The notes under the pieces are model-generated. The model ran no database searches. It was not told the origin of the DNA and saw only the letters and a list, made by a program, of their open reading frames with translations. Of a DNA stretch of 64,000 nt, positions 40,456 through 49,055 are shown in pieces. Each line of letters starts with the position of its first letter. The stretch's first letter is position 1. The DNA lies in assembly GCF_000166135.1 (NCBI RefSeq), contig NC_014666.1, forward strand, positions 6,262,001 through 6,326,000, in the 5' to 3' direction. The stretch comes from Pseudofrankia inefficax. GTDB lineage: Bacteria > Actinomycetota > Actinomycetes > Frankiales > Frankiaceae. The translations under genes and the position numbers were made by a program.

Positions 40456-40789
40456 GTCTCACCCCCAGCATCGCAAGAGATCAACAACGTCCGCTCACCC
40501 GTGGGTAAAGCGGGATCAACCGTCCGAACAACCCGCGAAACATCATGAGGTCGGCATTGCGGGCTGCAAGGCACGGTACCCGTCGGTGCCATGAGGCACG
40601 ACCTAAGGTCCACCAAACGCAGCGACGTTGCGAAGCTGTTGATCTATGCCCTTGCGTGACGGTCGGGGCCGGGGAAGCGCGGACCGGCGGGTACGAAAGG
40701 GAACTTCGTGCCTGGGCGCCCGGTCCGGCGGACAATGAGCTCGCTCACACGCCGACGACCGAGCGCCCGTTGGGAGGGAGGCGACGATC
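40456..40789. other. Divergent intergenic region, lower GC
   Basis: 334 bp between the GT2 gene and a small hypothetical gene. It contains a hairpin CCGCT-ACCC/GGGT-AGCGG near 40490 and GGCAC/GTGCC near 40570, and is visibly richer in A/T than the flanks. No tRNA or other RNA gene was recognised. Confidence 0.4.
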
Positions 40790-41233
40790 GTGACCGAACT
40801 CGGCCAGCCCGGCGCCGACGACGCGACCGAGCCCGGCCGGCCCTCCGAGACCCCCGCCGGACCGATGCCCCGGCCGGCGCAGGGCCAGCCCGACGAGGAT
40901 CCCGGCGGCGACGTCCGCGGGCGCGCCGGCCCACCCCGGCCAGCCGGCACCCGCTGGCGCCGGTCCGGCGAGGACGGCGAGGGCGCGCTGCGTGGCCTGC
41001 TCGACGGCGGGCGCAGCAAGATCACCCTCAGCTCCGCGATGCGGGCCCGCGACGTGGCCCGCCCGGACGCCGACGACCTGGCCGACGCCGAGCGGCTGAT
41101 AGCCGGCAGGATCGCCGCGGACCGGGCCAGGGCGGCCAGGCCGGCCATCCGGCGGCCCCCGCCGCCGGGCAGGCGCCCACCGCGGCCGGCGCCGCCCGGC
41201 CGGCCGGACGAGGCGGACCCGGGCCGGGCCTGA
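40790..41233 (+). CDS. Small conserved-looking hypothetical protein
   Basis: 147 residues, GTG start with GGAGG at good spacing. The first 55 residues are Pro/Glu/Gly-rich and disordered. A short ordered centre, ALRGLLDGGRSKITLSSAMRARDVARPDADDLADAERLI, includes a helix pair. The tail is Arg/Pro-rich. Not recognised. The neighbouring convergent rpiB gene is only 17 bp away and gives no functional clue. The clean ribosome binding site and codon use support a real gene. Confidence 0.6.
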   Translation: MTELGQPGADDATEPGRPSETPAGPMPRPAQGQPDEDPGGDVRGRAGPPRPAGTRWRRSGEDGEGALRGLLDGGRSKITLSSAMRARDVARPDADDLADAERLIAGRIAADRARAARPAIRRPPPPGRRPPRPAPPGRPDEADPGRA

Positions 41234-41249
41234 ACCTCAGCCCGGCCGC

Positions 41250-41744
41250 TCAGACAGCCGGCGGGGCGGGCGCTCCGGTCGGCACCGGCGGCAGCTCCCC
41301 GGTCCGCTCGTAGCCGGTCAGCATCCGCAGCCGGCGGGTGTGCCTGGACTCGTCGGAGAACGGCGTGTCCAGGAACACCTGCGCGAAGCCGATGGCCTCG
41401 GACACCTCGTGCATCCGGGCGCCCAGGCTGAGCACGTTCGCGTCGTTGTGCTGACGGCCGAGGCGGGCGGTCTCCTCGCTCCAGGCCAGCGCGGCCCGGA
41501 CGCCGTCAACCTTGTTGGCCGCGATGGCCTCGCCGTTGCCGGAGCCGCCGATGACGATGCCGAGGCTGCCCGGCTCGGCGGCGACGGCCGCGGCAGCCGC
41601 CATGACGAACGGCGGGTAGTCGTCGTCGGGGTCGTAGTCGCTGGGGCCGTGGTCGACCGGAGTGTGGCCGAGCTCGGCCAGCCGCTCGACGAGGGCGGCC
41701 TTCAGGTGATAGCCGGCGTGGTCAGAACCGAGATGGACGCGCAC
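41250..41744 (-). CDS. rpiB: Ribose-5-phosphate isomerase B
   Basis: 164 residues. MRVHLGSDHAGYHLKAAL is the RpiB N-terminus with the phosphate and ring-opening residues. GGSGNGEAIAANKV replaces the catalytic-Cys loop of E. coli RpiB with the Glu-containing version used by the M. tuberculosis enzyme. NDANVLSLGARMH and a C-terminal SRHTRRLRML complete the family pattern. The enzyme interconverts ribose 5-phosphate and ribulose 5-phosphate in the pentose phosphate pathway. The GTG start has no strong ribosome binding site. It follows the DsbA-like gene by 56 bp on the same strand, an arrangement that is common in actinobacteria. Confidence 0.93.
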   Translation of the reverse strand: MRVHLGSDHAGYHLKAALVERLAELGHTPVDHGPSDYDPDDDYPPFVMAAAAAVAAEPGSLGIVIGGSGNGEAIAANKVDGVRAALAWSEETARLGRQHNDANVLSLGARMHEVSEAIGFAQVFLDTPFSDESRHTRRLRMLTGYERTGELPPVPTGAPAPPAV

Positions 41745-41800
41745 GACGAGTCATCATGCCCGCCCCGCCGGATCGGCGCGCAGGGCGGGCGCCCGTCCGC

Positions 41801-42475
41801 TCAGATCGTCAGGTTGTCGAAGGACGGACCGACGTCCCGGCTGCGCTTGAGCTCGTAGAAGCCGGGGGTCTGGACGACGAGCAGGAAACCGTCCCAGAGC
41901 TTGCCCGCGGCCTCCCCGGTCGGCGCCGGCGTGATCACGGGGCCGAACAGCGCCGTGTCGCCGATGGCGATCACCGGAGTGCCCACGTCCATCCCGACCC
42001 GGCCGATGCCGTCGGCGTGGCTCGCGCGGACCGCCTCGTCGAAGTCGGTGGAGTCGGCCGCGGCGGCGAGCGCGGTGGGCAGGCCGACCTCGGCCAGCGC
42101 CGCCTCGAAGACGTCCTTGGACCACTCGGCCTTGTCGATGTGCCGGCGGCGGCTGAGCGCGGTGTAGAGCGGGCCGAGCACCTCGTCGCCATGCGCGGCG
42201 GCGGCCGCGACCGCGACCCGGACCGGGCCCCACATGCCCGGGATCATCGCCTTGTAGACCTCGGGGATGTCGTCCCGGCCGCTGTTGAGCACCGCGAGGC
42301 TCATGACGTGCCAGCGGATCTCGACGGCCCTGACCTTCTGGACCTCCAGCATCCAGCGGGAGGTCAGGAACGCCCACGGGCAGCTCGGGTCGAACCAGAA
42401 GTCGGCGACCACCGGTTCCCCGGCGCCGGTCTCCCCCGCTGGCTCCGACCCGGTCCCGACAGCTGACGCAGTCAC
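41801..42475 (-). CDS. DsbA-family thioredoxin-fold protein, Rv2466c-like
   Basis: 224 residues, GTG start with GGAGAAAC upstream. The N-terminal strand and active site read VADFWFDPSCPWAFLTSRW: the attacking Cys32 is followed by Pro-Trp-Ala. The helical insert spans about 60-160, and the cis-Pro loop is GTPVIAIG. The family includes the mycothiol-dependent nitroreductase/oxidoreductase Rv2466c, in which a CPWC pair is known; here the second Cys is Ala, implying a monothiol mechanism. Cytoplasmic, no signal peptide. It is paired with rpiB. The substrate is unknown. Confidence 0.85.
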   Translation of the reverse strand: MTASAVGTGSEPAGETGAGEPVVADFWFDPSCPWAFLTSRWMLEVQKVRAVEIRWHVMSLAVLNSGRDDIPEVYKAMIPGMWGPVRVAVAAAAAHGDEVLGPLYTALSRRRHIDKAEWSKDVFEAALAEVGLPTALAAAADSTDFDEAVRASHADGIGRVGMDVGTPVIAIGDTALFGPVITPAPTGEAAGKLWDGFLLVVQTPGFYELKRSRDVGPSFDNLTI

Positions 42476-42588
42476 ATGTTTCTCCGTTCGCCGGCCCGCA
42501 CTGGCAGCGCCGGGCAGGCCCCGACGCCGGTGGGGAGGCCCGAAACGGTCGACATCCCGCCGTCGGCGCCCCCGACCGACGCGGTGCG

Positions 42589-43887
42589 CTAATCCGCCCC
42601 GAGTTCCCCGCCGGGGTCAACCTTCGGCTCGGGCGGTGCCTTCCCGCTCGCGGCGAGATATCCCGCCACGCGGTTGATCACCGCCACGGTCGGCACCGCC
42701 GCGATCGCGCCCGGGATGCCGGCGAGCACGGCACCCGCCGACAAGGAGATCACGATCGCCAGTGGGTGCAGGTTCACCGCCCGCCGCATCACCAGCGGGT
42801 GCATGACGTGCCCCTCGAACTGTTGAACGACGACCACCACGCACAGCACGATGATCGCCGGCACCAGGCCCTTCGCGACCAGGGTGACCAGCACGGCCGC
42901 CGTCCCCGCCACCGTCGCGCCGACGATCGGGATGAAGCCGCCGAAGAAGGTCAGCAGCGCCAGCGGCGCCACCAGCGGCGTCCCGACCGACACCAGGCCG
43001 ATCGAGATGCCCAACGCGTCGGTGAACGCGATCAGCACGGTGCCCCGGATATAGCCGGTCAGCGTCGCCCAGGCCTCCCGGCCGGCGCCCCGGACCCGCT
43101 CCTCCGCGGACGGCGGGAACCGGCTGACGATCCAGTTCCAGATCCCCGCGCCGTCATAGACGAAGAAGAAGGTCGCGAACACCGTCACCAGCAGGCTGGC
43201 GAGCACCTCGACCAGCACCGAGGCCGTCGTGATGACCTGCGAGACGACCTTCCCCCGGTTCGCGGTGAGCGAGTGCTGCACGCTGTCGATCAGGTCGGTG
43301 ATCTGCTTCTGCGACAGGTGCAGCGGGCCGTTCGTCAGATAGTCCCTGACCTGGCCGATGCCGTTGTTGACCTGGTCGACGACGGTGGGCAGCTCGTTGG
43401 CCGCGTTGAAGCCGACTCCGACGGCGACCCCACCCAGGATGACGAAGAAGGTCAGCAACGCGAGGAACGCCGACGCCAGCCGCGGCACCCCCACCCGCTG
43501 CAGGCGCTGCGCGATCGGAACGATCAGCGCGCTGATCAGCAGTCCGGCGACGACCGGGATCACGATCGACCGGACGCGCCCGATCGCGATCACCACGACG
43601 TAGACGGCCGCACCGATGACGAGCAGCCGCCACGACCAGCCGGCGCTGACCCGTAACGCGACCGGCACCGCCCGCTCGGCGCGCTCGTGCGGCGACTCCG
43701 CGGTCGTCACGCCGTAGTGGCGGACCGTCCGGGGCGCCACCGGGCCGCCCGGGGGTGCCGTGGCGGTGGCCGCCTCGGCCTCCCGCGCGGCGGCGAGCCG
43801 GGCCGCGCCGCGCTCGGCGAGCCGGGCGATGCGCCGTCCGGCGCCGTTCGCGCCGCCGGTCCCATCGCGGGCGACCCGCCTCACCAC
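42589..43887 (-). CDS. AI-2E family transporter (PerM-like)
   Basis: 432 residues. A 75-residue basic, Ala-rich cytoplasmic tail precedes about eight helices: two at the start (VIGAAVYVVVIAIGRVRSIVIPVVAGLLI), one near AFLALLTFFVILGGVAVG, the soluble middle helices, then five near the end. IPIVGATVAGTAAVLVTLVAKG and VVVVQQFEGHVMHPLVMRRAVNLHP are signatures of the AI-2E/UPF0118 family. Members are exporters or Na+/H+ antiporters; the autoinducer role is not general. The GTG start has GGAGG five bases away. Divergent from pepN. Confidence 0.88.
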   Translation of the reverse strand: MVRRVARDGTGGANGAGRRIARLAERGAARLAAAREAEAATATAPPGGPVAPRTVRHYGVTTAESPHERAERAVPVALRVSAGWSWRLLVIGAAVYVVVIAIGRVRSIVIPVVAGLLISALIVPIAQRLQRVGVPRLASAFLALLTFFVILGGVAVGVGFNAANELPTVVDQVNNGIGQVRDYLTNGPLHLSQKQITDLIDSVQHSLTANRGKVVSQVITTASVLVEVLASLLVTVFATFFFVYDGAGIWNWIVSRFPPSAEERVRGAGREAWATLTGYIRGTVLIAFTDALGISIGLVSVGTPLVAPLALLTFFGGFIPIVGATVAGTAAVLVTLVAKGLVPAIIVLCVVVVVQQFEGHVMHPLVMRRAVNLHPLAIVISLSAGAVLAGIPGAIAAVPTVAVINRVAGYLAASGKAPPEPKVDPGGELGAD

Positions 43888-44311
43888 GTGGCCTCCCTCG
43901 GCCTGCGGGCCACTCGCCCAGCCATCGCGATCAAAGTCTCCTCGACTGCCATCCGGCCGGTCTGTACCCCTTTGGCGGAGTATCTACCGGGCCACGCGGC
44001 CGAGAGTCGCGGCGGGTACGCCGGCAACGCGACCGGCCTGCCGGACACGCGGCCTGAGACTACGCCGCAACGGTGACATCTCCGTCGCCGGGTGCGGCCG
44101 CGTTTTCGCGTTCGCAACGGGCCGGGAACGCGCGCGCGGCCCGATCGCCCACGCAGCGTGGAAGACTGGCGGAAGTGGTTCTTCCGTCGCGGCCGCGGCC
44201 GCGCGGCCGTCGCGTTACCGCCGCGCAGCCGTCGCGGTGCCTGCCGTCTGGCGGTCGCGCCGGCCATCGCGGCTGTCCTGCGAGGGTGGTCTGAGTCCCG
44301 AGAGGATCCGA
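43888..44311. other. Divergent intergenic region between AI-2E and pepN genes
   Basis: 424 bp without a supported gene. Near 43980 the minus strand carries TAGATAC, a possible -10 for the transporter. The stretch 44190-44260 repeats CGGCCGCG and GCCGTCGCG words. No terminator or RNA structure stands out. Confidence 0.4.
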
Positions 44312-46858
44312 GTGCCGAACAACCTCACCCGCGACGAGGCGCGCGAGCGCGCCCGCCTGCTGAACGTCTCCTCCTACGACGTCGAGCTCGACCTGACGAC
44401 CGGTCACGAGACCTTCACCTCGACGACCACCGTCACGTTCACCGCCACCGAGCCCGGCGCGACGACCTTCATCGAGCTGGCCGCGCCGACGGTGCGCGAG
44501 GTCGCGCTCAACGGCGTCGCGCTCGACCCGGCGGAGGTGTTCGACGGGGACAGGATCACCCTGCCGAGCGTGGCGGAGTCGAACCGGCTCACGGTGCTCG
44601 CCGACTGCGCGTACTCCCGGACTGGTGAGGGCCTGCACCGGTTCGTCGACCCGGTCGACGAGGGGGTGTACCTCTACACCCAGTTCGAGACGTACGACGC
44701 ACACCGGATGTACGCCTGTTTCGACCAGCCGGACCTCAAGGCGACCTTCACGCTGAGCGTCACGGCGCCGGCCGACTGGAAGGTCATCTCGAACAGCGCG
44801 GTCGCCGCCGTGGCCGAGGCCGCGATCGGCGTGCGGGTCACCCGTTTCCTGCCGACCCCGGTGATGTCGACGTACATCACCGCGCTGGTCGCCGGCCCGT
44901 ACCACGAGGTGCGCGACTCCCACGACGGGATCGACCTCGGGCTGTACTGCCGCGGCTCGCTCGCCGAGTTCCTCGACCCGGCCGAGCTGTTCGAGATCAC
45001 CAAGCAGGGCTTCGACTTCTATCACCGGGTGTTCGACTACCGGTACCCGTTCGGCAAGTACGACCAGCTGTTCGTGCCCGAGTTCAACGCCGGGGCGATG
45101 GAGAACGCCGGCTGCGTCACCTACCTGGAGGACTACGTCTTCCGGGCGAAGGTGACCGAGGCCCGCCGGGAGCGCCGGGCCGAGACGATCCTGCACGAGA
45201 TGGCGCACATGTGGTTCGGCGACCTGGTCACCATGCGCTGGTGGGACGACCTGTGGCTGAACGAGTCGTTCGCGACCTACGTCTCGGTGCTCGCCCAGGT
45301 CACCTCGACCCGGTTCACCAACGGCTGGACGACGTTCGCGAACGCCGAGAAGGGCTGGGCGTACCGCCAGGACCAGCTGTCCTCGACGCACCCGATCGTC
45401 GCGGACGCCGTCGACATGGACGCGGTGCGCACCAACTTCGACGGCATCACCTACGCCAAGGGCGCATCGGTGCTCAAGCAGCTGGTGAGCTGGGTCGGCC
45501 AGGAGGAGTTCCTCTCCGGCCTGCGCACCTACTTCCGCGCCTACGAGTACGGCAACACGACGCTGCGCGACCTGCTCGACGAGCTGGAGAAGGCCAGCGG
45601 CCGTGAGCTCACCGGCTGGTCGAAGGACTGGCTGGAGACGACGGGCGTCAACACGCTGCGGCCGAGGTTCGAGACCGACTCGTCCGGGCTGTTCACCTCG
45701 TTCGACGTGGTGCAGGAGCCGGCCGCGCATCCGCCGACAGCCTCGAAGACGCTGCGGCCGCACCGGATCGCGATCGGCCTGTACGACCGGGACGGCAACG
45801 GCGACCTGGTCCGCCGCGAGCGGGTCGAGCTGGACGTCACCGGCCCGCTGACCGAGGTCACCAAGCTGGTCGGGGCGCGCCGGCCCGAGTTGCTGCTGCT
45901 CAACGACGACGACCTGTCGTTCGCGAAGATCCGGCTGGACGACCGGTCGCTGGCCACGCTGATCTCCGGCATCGGCAACGTCCGGGCCTCGCTGCCCCGG
46001 ACGCTGTGCTGGGCCGCCGCGTGGGACATGACCCGGGACGCGGAGCTCGCCGCCCGCGACTACGTCACGCTGGTGCTGTCCGGCGTGGACGCCGAGGACG
46101 ACATCGGCGTGGTGCAGACGCTGCTCGCCCGGGCCGCCCTGACCCTGGACAGCTACGGCGACCCGGCGAACCGGTCGGCGGCGCTGCGCGCGCTGACCGG
46201 CCGGGCCGAGCAGCTGATGCGGGCCGCGGCGCCCGGCAGCGACCTGCAGCTGGTGTTCACCACGACCTTCGCCCAGGCCGAGGACCCCGAGCAGGTCGAG
46301 AGGATCAAGGCGATCTTCGAGGGCCGCGACGTCATCGAGGGCCTGGCGCTGGACACCGAGCTGCGCTGGACGTTGCTCACCCAGCTCGTCGCCCGTGGCG
46401 CCTACGGCGACGCCGAGATCGACGCGGAGCTGGCCCGGGACGCCACCGCGGCCGGCGAGAAGCGGGCGGCGACGGCGCGCAGCGCCCGGCCGACCGCCGA
46501 GGCCAAGGCCGCGGCCTGGGCTGCCGTCATGGAGTCCGACACGCTGTCCAACCACCTGGCGGTCGCGACGATGAGCGGCTTCTGGGTGGCCAGCCAGCGC
46601 GAGCTCACCAGGCCCTACGTCGACCGGTACTTCGCCGAGATCGCGGAGATCTGGAAGACCCGCAGCTTCGACACCGCGCAGACCGTCACGCAGATGCTGT
46701 TCCCGGACGGGGTGATCGAGACCTCGACGCTGGACAAGGTGGACGCCTACCTCGCGAACGAGGACCCGGCGCCGCCCCTGCGCCGCGCGCTGACCGAGGG
46801 CCGGGACGGCCTGGTCCGGGCGCTGGCCGCCCGCGCGAAGGACAGCGCCGCCGGCTAG
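44312..46858 (+). CDS. pepN: Aminopeptidase N (M1 zinc metallopeptidase)
   Basis: 848 residues, matching the size of the actinobacterial enzyme. The GTG at 44312 (VPNNLTRDEARERA) has AGAGGA upstream and begins at the conserved N-terminus. GAMEN (261-265) binds the substrate amino end; HEMAHMWFGD holds zinc ligands His295 and His299; Glu318 in LWLNESFA is the third ligand. The C-terminal helical superhelix covers about 440-848. It removes N-terminal residues from peptides in the cytoplasm. It stands alone, with a strong hairpin behind it. Confidence 0.95.
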   Translation: MPNNLTRDEARERARLLNVSSYDVELDLTTGHETFTSTTTVTFTATEPGATTFIELAAPTVREVALNGVALDPAEVFDGDRITLPSVAESNRLTVLADCAYSRTGEGLHRFVDPVDEGVYLYTQFETYDAHRMYACFDQPDLKATFTLSVTAPADWKVISNSAVAAVAEAAIGVRVTRFLPTPVMSTYITALVAGPYHEVRDSHDGIDLGLYCRGSLAEFLDPAELFEITKQGFDFYHRVFDYRYPFGKYDQLFVPEFNAGAMENAGCVTYLEDYVFRAKVTEARRERRAETILHEMAHMWFGDLVTMRWWDDLWLNESFATYVSVLAQVTSTRFTNGWTTFANAEKGWAYRQDQLSSTHPIVADAVDMDAVRTNFDGITYAKGASVLKQLVSWVGQEEFLSGLRTYFRAYEYGNTTLRDLLDELEKASGRELTGWSKDWLETTGVNTLRPRFETDSSGLFTSFDVVQEPAAHPPTASKTLRPHRIAIGLYDRDGNGDLVRRERVELDVTGPLTEVTKLVGARRPELLLLNDDDLSFAKIRLDDRSLATLISGIGNVRASLPRTLCWAAAWDMTRDAELAARDYVTLVLSGVDAEDDIGVVQTLLARAALTLDSYGDPANRSAALRALTGRAEQLMRAAAPGSDLQLVFTTTFAQAEDPEQVERIKAIFEGRDVIEGLALDTELRWTLLTQLVARGAYGDAEIDAELARDATAAGEKRAATARSARPTAEAKAAAWAAVMESDTLSNHLAVATMSGFWVASQRELTRPYVDRYFAEIAEIWKTRSFDTAQTVTQMLFPDGVIETSTLDKVDAYLANEDPAPPLRRALTEGRDGLVRALAARAKDSAAG

Positions 46859-46883
46859 CGGCGGTCAGCCGGCCGAGCGTGGA

Positions 46884-46929
46884 GAGGCCAGGCCGGCCAC
46901 GACATCGTCGTCGTGGCCGGCCCGGCCTC
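46884..46929. terminator. 19-bp hairpin terminator between convergent pepN and MFS genes
   Basis: GGCCGGCCACGAC (46891-46903) and GTCGTGGCCGGCC (46910-46922) pair perfectly around ATCGTC. After one mismatch the stem extends with GAGGCC/GGCCTC. It lies in the 98-bp gap between two convergent genes and is symmetrical, so it can stop transcription from both sides. Confidence 0.8.
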
Positions 46930-46956
46930 GGCTCTGTCCCACGGCCGCGGGCCTGG

Positions 46957-48612
46957 TCAGGCCGGTCCCCGCGCCGGCCGGCGGGCCATCAGGCCGAGCG
47001 CAGCCACGGCGGTGGCCGCGAGCGAGGCCGCGGCGCAGAACCACCAGCCCGCGTGGAAGGCGCCGACGACCGTCCGGGCCGACGGCGAGCCGATGACGGC
47101 GATCAGAATGGCGACGCCGAGCACGCCCCCGATCTGGCGGGCCATGTTCACCACCGCGCTGCCGGTCGCGAACCGGTCCGCCGGCAGCGCGGACGTCGCC
47201 GCGGCGGTCAGGGTCGGCAGCGCCAGGCCGACGCCGAAGCCGACGATCAGCAGACCGGGGAGCATGGCCGTCGCGTAGTCGTGGGCCAGCCCGGTCCGCC
47301 ATGCCCACCAGGCAGGGCCGACGGCGAAGGCAAGCGTGCCGACCGCCGCGACCGGACCGGCTCCGAACCGGCCGACCAGCCGTCCGGTGAGCGCCAGCGC
47401 CACCGGCGGCACCATCGCGGGCCCGGGGGCGAGCGCCAGCCCCACCAGCAGTGGCGACCAGCCCCAGGCGGCGTCCAGGTACGCCACGATCGACAGCAGC
47501 ATCGCGGCGAAGGCCACGCTGAACAGCAGCAGTGCCCACACCGCCGGCCCGAACCCCCGCGCGCGCAGCACGGAAAGCTCCACCACCGGCGCCGGATGGC
47601 GCGCCGACCGAACGACGAGCCCGGCCAGCAACAGCGCGGCCACCGTGAAGCTGCCGATCACCTTCGCCGACGTCCAGCCCCAGGACGACGCCTGGACCAG
47701 GCCGAGGGCCAGCAGGCCGACGCCGGAGGTCAACAGCAGCACCCCCAGCGCGTCGGGGAAGGAACCGGACACCTCCGGCCGCCGTCGCGGCAGAACCCGG
47801 ATGGCGGCCACCAGCGCGACGACCCCGAACGGCACGTTGATCAGGAACACCCACCGCCAGTCCGCCTCGACGAGCAGGCCACCCACGACCGGCCCCAGCG
47901 CCGCGGCGAGCCCACCGACGGCCGCCCAGCCACGCACGGCGGCGGGCCGGCGTTCGGGCGGGGTGACGGCGAGCAGCAGGGCCAGGCTCGTCGGTATCAG
48001 CGCCGCCGCGCCGACGGCCTGCGCGACCCGGGCCACGATCAGTGCACCCAGGCCGGGGCTCGCGGCGCAGGCGGCACTCGCCACCGTGAACAGCCCGAGG
48101 CCGAACAGAAAGCCGGCGCGATGCCCGTGGCGGTCCGCGAGGCGGCCGGCGGGCACCATCAGCGCGGCGAAGACGATCGCGTAGCCGTTGAGCACCCAGG
48201 ACAGCGTCGAGAGCTGGCCGCCCAGCGCCCGGTGGATGTCCGGGAACGCGACGTTCACGACGAACAGGTCCAGGTTGGACAGGAAGACGGCCGCGCAGAC
48301 GACGGCGAACACCGCCCGCGGGGCCGCCGCCGGGCGCGCGTGCCGGGCGCCGCGGGACAGTGCCTGCGTGACGGGCTCCGGCGGCGGCCCGACCGGCTGC
48401 CGCAGCACCACGGTCGGTTGGTCCCGGCTTCCCGCGGCCCACACCGGGGGCCGGCCGCCGGCCTCCCGCCCGGTCCACGCCGGCGGCGGAGCCGGTGGAT
48501 CGGGCAGCTCCACCGTGGTCAGCTCGTGCTCGGCCGACCGCCTCGACGGCCCGGCGGCTTCCGGTCGCCCCTGGTTATCGGACCACCATTCCGTGGCCAC
48601 GACCTCGTTCAT
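46957..48612 (-). CDS. MFS drug/metabolite exporter, DHA2 (EmrB/QacA) type, copy A
   Basis: 551 residues; after a 95-residue disordered tail, about fourteen helices. SNLDLFVVNVAFPDIHRALGG is helix 1 of the DHA2 family with its Asp. RLADRHGHR is the loop 2-3 motif, and GPVVGGLLVE is motif C of antiporters. The ATG at 48612 has GAGGAG five bases upstream; an earlier GTG is less likely. It uses the proton gradient to expel small molecules. It is a close paralog of copy B, encoded on the same strand 443 bp upstream. Substrate unknown. Confidence 0.88.
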   Translation of the reverse strand: MNEVVATEWWSDNQGRPEAAGPSRRSAEHELTTVELPDPPAPPPAWTGREAGGRPPVWAAGSRDQPTVVLRQPVGPPPEPVTQALSRGARHARPAAAPRAVFAVVCAAVFLSNLDLFVVNVAFPDIHRALGGQLSTLSWVLNGYAIVFAALMVPAGRLADRHGHRAGFLFGLGLFTVASAACAASPGLGALIVARVAQAVGAAALIPTSLALLLAVTPPERRPAAVRGWAAVGGLAAALGPVVGGLLVEADWRWVFLINVPFGVVALVAAIRVLPRRRPEVSGSFPDALGVLLLTSGVGLLALGLVQASSWGWTSAKVIGSFTVAALLLAGLVVRSARHPAPVVELSVLRARGFGPAVWALLLFSVAFAAMLLSIVAYLDAAWGWSPLLVGLALAPGPAMVPPVALALTGRLVGRFGAGPVAAVGTLAFAVGPAWWAWRTGLAHDYATAMLPGLLIVGFGVGLALPTLTAAATSALPADRFATGSAVVNMARQIGGVLGVAILIAVIGSPSARTVVGAFHAGWWFCAAASLAATAVAALGLMARRPARGPA

Positions 48613-49055
48613 CACATCTCCTCGCCGCCGGCGAATCACCCGGGCAGCCAGGACCAGACCTTCCGAGCTCACGACGAACTCGGCGGCGGGAATGGAGCCC
48701 GCCGGATTCCAGGAAGCCTCGCGCCAGGCCGGAAAAGCCGGTCACTTACTCAAGCCAGCCGGCAGGGCCCGTCAGAAGTTCCCTGCTACCAGCGAGTATG
48801 AACGAAAGATGTTCGTCCGCAGCGACCCGGACTGATATCGGACACGGGTCGACGAGAACCCGTTCGCCGACGTACCCTGCGAACTCATTGCTATTTACCA
48901 GGCGCGAGATAATAGCCAGCGGACCACAAGGAGAATTCCAAGAAGCGGTAAAATTCTGGAACACCCGAGAACAGTGACGAGCCCCTGATCCGGGCGGCTC
49001 CGGGTCGCCGGCGCGACCACGAATCCGCCCGGATCAGGAAGGGCGCCGGGCTCCC
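48613..49055. other. Spacer between the two MFS genes, A/T-richer core
   Basis: 443 bp. Bases 48780-48975 have much lower GC than the surroundings. They include GAACG-N6-TGTTCG near 48800, a weak dyad that could be an operator for copy A, and no reliable ORF: the short readings there (72 aa on the minus strand, for example) have no ribosome binding site or family match. A strong hairpin ends copy B at 48985-49037. Confidence 0.5.
48985..49037 (-). terminator. Hairpin terminator after MFS copy B
   Basis: CTGATCCGGGCGG (48985-48997) pairs perfectly with CCGCCCGGATCAG (49025-49037). The loop contains its own 6-bp stem, GGTCGC/GCGACC. It starts 19 bases past the copy B stop and separates it from copy A. 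Confidence 0.75.

Noticed and set aside
44060-46555. An 831-codon open frame opposite pepN
   Set aside because: It lacks motifs; the pepN frame carries GAMEN and HEMAH.
48746-48964. 72-residue reading between the MFS genes
   Set aside because: No ribosome binding site, no family match, and composition resembling intergenic DNA.
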